A stretch of DNA of 64,000 nt. It comes from an uncultured Candidatus Melainabacteria bacterium (GTDB taxonomy: Bacteria; Cyanobacteriota; Vampirovibrionia; Gastranaerophilales; Gastranaerophilaceae). Shown piece after piece: positions 62,075 through 64,000 of the stretch; within the stretch, counting starts at the first letter, position 1; the number at the start of each line of letters is the position of its first letter. A model generated the notes under the pieces. It was not told where the DNA came from, made no database searches, and was given only the letters and a program-made list of their open reading frames with translations. The position numbers and the translations under genes are program-made. The stretch is from assembly GCA_949902595.1 (NCBI GenBank), contig CATLDC010000002.1, forward strand, positions 1-64,000, read 5' to 3'.

Positions 62075-62398
62075 ATGAGAATAAGTCCTATCAAACAATC
62101 AAATAATTTTCGCGCAAATCAACCATCGACAGCAGAGACATCAAAAAAGAAAACAATTGCACACGGAGTTGAAACTGTAGGACTTTTGTCTCTATTATTT
62201 ACTGATGTACTTGACTTAAAATCTGGTAAAGAAGACGAGAAAAAACTTGAAGAGTTAAAGACTCTGCTCAATAAAAAGAACGAATCTTTTAAAGGCATTG
62301 ATGCTAACATGTTTCCGGACCTGACTATCAAAACCAAGCAGGAAATAAAAAAGCTTCCGGAGCAGGCAAAAAAAGTTATTAAAAATACCAAGCCATAA
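62075..62398 (+). CDS. Small lineage-specific protein with N-terminal MRISPI signature
   Basis: 107 residues. MRISPIKQSNNFRANQPS is the clearest example of the recurrent N-terminal signature. A moderately hydrophobic segment (VETVGLLSLLFTDVLDL) and a Lys/Glu-rich helical tail follow. SD CTGGAG is 7 nt from ATG. Function unknown. Confidence 0.68.
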   Translation: MRISPIKQSNNFRANQPSTAETSKKKTIAHGVETVGLLSLLFTDVLDLKSGKEDEKKLEELKTLLNKKNESFKGIDANMFPDLTIKTKQEIKKLPEQAKKVIKNTKP

Positions 62399-62403
62399 TG
62401 TTA

Positions 62404-62433
62404 TTGACAATTCCCGATAAATCACGATAAAAT
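62404..62433 (+). promoter_or_regulatory. Sigma-70 promoter of leaderless folK
   Basis: TTGACA (62404-62409), an 18-nt spacer, TAAAAT (62428-62433), 6 nt, then ATG; no SD. Confidence 0.75.
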
Positions 62434-62439
62434 TAAGCT

Positions 62440-62940
62440 ATGGCAATTGTGTACTTATCTTTAGGTTCAAATTTAGGCGACAGGCTGGGCTACTTGCAAC
62501 AGGTTGCGAGCTTGCTTGGCGCGCATCCGGAGATAAGTATTGTCGCAACTTCGTCCTTTTATGAAACAGAGCCATGGCAGATGGACTCCGAAAACTGGTT
62601 TGTAAACGCTATTGTCCAGATTTTGACAAGCCTGAGCCCTGAAAACCTGCTTGCAGAATGCCAAAGGGTGGAATCTCAACTCGGCAGAAAAAGAAACGCT
62701 GAAAACGCTTACACAGACAGGACTATAGACATTGACATCCTGTTTTACGATAACCAGATTTTAAACACCCCGACGCTCACAATCCCGCATCCGTATTTTT
62801 ACAAAAGGGCGTTTCTGATTGTTCCAATGCTTGAAATAGCACAGGATTTCATCCATCCGGCACTGAACAAAACCGTGTCAGAAATATACGACGAGCTTGA
62901 AAACCCTGAAATGGTTGTACTGTATGGAACACGGGTATAA
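62440..62940 (+). CDS. folK: 2-amino-4-hydroxy-6-hydroxymethyldihydropteridine pyrophosphokinase
   Basis: 166 residues, HPPK. SLGSNLGDR at the start, FYETEPW, NAIVQI and the signature DRTIDIDILFYDN are complete. It pyrophosphorylates the pterin before FolP in folate synthesis. Predicted leaderless mRNA. It overlaps the next gene by 17 nt. Confidence 0.95.
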   Translation: MAIVYLSLGSNLGDRLGYLQQVASLLGAHPEISIVATSSFYETEPWQMDSENWFVNAIVQILTSLSPENLLAECQRVESQLGRKRNAENAYTDRTIDIDILFYDNQILNTPTLTIPHPYFYKRAFLIVPMLEIAQDFIHPALNKTVSEIYDELENPEMVVLYGTRV

Positions 62941-64000
62941 AAACATTGCAATAATCGGGGCTGGTGCTTCCGGCTGTATTTGCGCGTATTATCTTCTTAA
63001 ATCAGGATTTGAAGTAACTCTTTTTGATTTCGGTTCACCCTTAAGAACCCTGCTTCCAACCGGCGGCGGGCGCTGCAACTTAGCCCATGCCGAATACGAT
63101 TTCAAGGAGCTTGCAAAGAATTACCCGCGCGGAGAAAAGTTTCTGTATTCCATATTTTCAAGGTTTTCGACCTGCGACACGCTCGCTCTGTTTGAAGAAA
63201 TTGGGATAGAAACATACACGCAGGACGACGGGCGGATTTTCCCGACCTCAAACAGCGCAAAAGATGTGCGCGAAAAGATTCTGACAAGGATTCAGAAAGC
63301 GCATTTTATCAAGGAAGGGGTAAAAGAAATCACCCCGCTTGATTCAGGGTTCAAAATCAAAACAGACAAGGCGGAATATCTGTTTTCCCATGTTGTTGTA
63401 TCAATCGGAGGCGGAAAAAGCATAAAGGGGTTGAAGCACAGTCTGATTCCTTTTACTCCTTCGCTTGTGGGTTTGAACGCTGACATAAAAGAGTTGTCAG
63501 GAGTCGTGCTCAAGAATGTTTACTCAAAGGACACAAAGCTCAATGGAGATATTCTCTTCACGCACTTCGGGATTTCAGGCCCTTTGACTTACAAGATTTC
63601 TTCAATAAAATCACGTGACAGGTATCCTTACAAGTTGTGTTTTGACCTGTATCCAAACGATTTGTCGCTACAGGATTTGCTGAACGCGAATCCGCACAAG
63701 GAGATAAAAAATATTCTCTCGAAATTTTTCCCACACAATTTTGTTAAATACCTGCTTTCAAACGATTCGGAGGTAAAGGCGCACAAGATTGACGGAAAGA
63801 CACGGGACAACATCCTGAACAGAATCCACAATTTTGAACTCAAAATAACCGGCGCCAACCGCGGCGAAGAGACCGTAACAGCCGGAGGAGTTGACTTAAA
63901 GGAAATTAATCCAAGGACAATGGAGTCAAAGCTGCATCCGGGGCTTTATTTCACGGGCGAAGTGCTTGACATTGACGGGTTTTGCGGAGGGTTCAATCTG
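62924..64000 (+). CDS. HI0933/BaiN-family FAD-dependent oxidoreductase (partial)
   Basis: 359 codons open to the window end; the C-terminus is missing. Start is ATG within the end of folK, giving MEHGYKNIAIIGAGASG. The FAD-binding GxGxxG lies at residues ~10-16, then LPTGGGRCNLAH, FTHFGISGPLTYK, and the family end block TVTAGGVDLKEINPRTM ... GLYFTGEVLDIDGFCGGFN. Members are flavoproteins of uncertain substrate. Confidence 0.93.
   Translation, partial: MEHGYKNIAIIGAGASGCICAYYLLKSGFEVTLFDFGSPLRTLLPTGGGRCNLAHAEYDFKELAKNYPRGEKFLYSIFSRFSTCDTLALFEEIGIETYTQDDGRIFPTSNSAKDVREKILTRIQKAHFIKEGVKEITPLDSGFKIKTDKAEYLFSHVVVSIGGGKSIKGLKHSLIPFTPSLVGLNADIKELSGVVLKNVYSKDTKLNGDILFTHFGISGPLTYKISSIKSRDRYPYKLCFDLYPNDLSLQDLLNANPHKEIKNILSKFFPHNFVKYLLSNDSEVKAHKIDGKTRDNILNRIHNFELKITGANRGEETVTAGGVDLKEINPRTMESKLHPGLYFTGEVLDIDGFCGGFNL

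Overview
The window looks like a piece of an AT-rich, diderm, non-photosynthetic relative of the Cyanobacteria, most probably a Gastranaerophilales/Melainabacteria (Vampirovibrionia) genome. This is inferred from gene style. The envelope genes are Gram-negative (BamA, Skp/OmpH, TolC, PBP1A, PBP4), the omega subunit resembles the cyanobacterial type, PPDK and a large SRP RNA with an Alu domain are present, and about a dozen unrecognised proteins have the short N-terminal signatures I associate with that order. No photosynthesis gene, prophage, insertion sequence or CRISPR array is visible.

Layout. 1-370: the 3' end of 23S rRNA, then 5S rRNA and a terminator. 0.4-7.6 kb: a lone LuxR-type HTH protein, rpsB-tsf, a papain-like unknown, a GH13 alpha-glucan enzyme, and a protein behind a near-perfect sigma-28 promoter. 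7.7-15.5 kb: two leftward blocks. One is LPLAT, nitrilase and PBP4, followed by a membrane protein and a Xer recombinase; the other is LysM, radA and amidohydrolase. 15.5-24.8 kb: PncC, an oligopeptide ABC importer (binding protein plus two permeases, no ATPase), a GT39-like membrane protein, TolC and a Cof-type HAD phosphatase. 24.8-29.7 kb: SRP RNA, LD-carboxypeptidase, a CheD-like protein, a LolD/MacB-type ATPase, and a ParDE-like toxin-antitoxin pair. 29.8-38.3 kb: PPDK, a lone integrase, and the leftward block bamA-ompH-deoA plus a soluble FlhA-cytosolic-domain protein. 38.4-48.7 kb: serS, queA, gltX, rpoZ, map and several lineage-specific proteins. 48.8-64 kb: tRNA-Glu, a frameshifted Abi gene, a sugar transferase, gatA, a cluster of multi-TM unknowns, ndk, tgt, a CNF/CheD-like protein, a catalytically degenerate PurH-domain protein, PBP1A, a YkgJ-type cysteine cluster protein, folK, and a partial HI0933-family flavoprotein.

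Three cross-cutting signals stand out. (1) Seven promoters upstream of unknown lineage-specific genes share one architecture: a GTAACA/TTAACA-like hexamer 22 bp before GCAATT, usually a second copy about 11-12 bp before it, then a fixed gap to ACTTTATATATAC. This suggests a regulon driven by a PhoB/OmpR-type regulator or an alternative sigma factor. (2) At least seven genes have a -10 box ending exactly 6 nt before ATG and no Shine-Dalgarno, so leaderless mRNAs are predicted. (3) Flagellar-type parts (a sigma-28 promoter and a stand-alone FlhA export-gate cytosolic domain fused to DUF4177) occur with no flagellar operon in view. Short REP-like elements are scattered through the window; one is inserted in frame in the LD-carboxypeptidase gene.

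All functional calls come from motif recognition by eye. No search was run.
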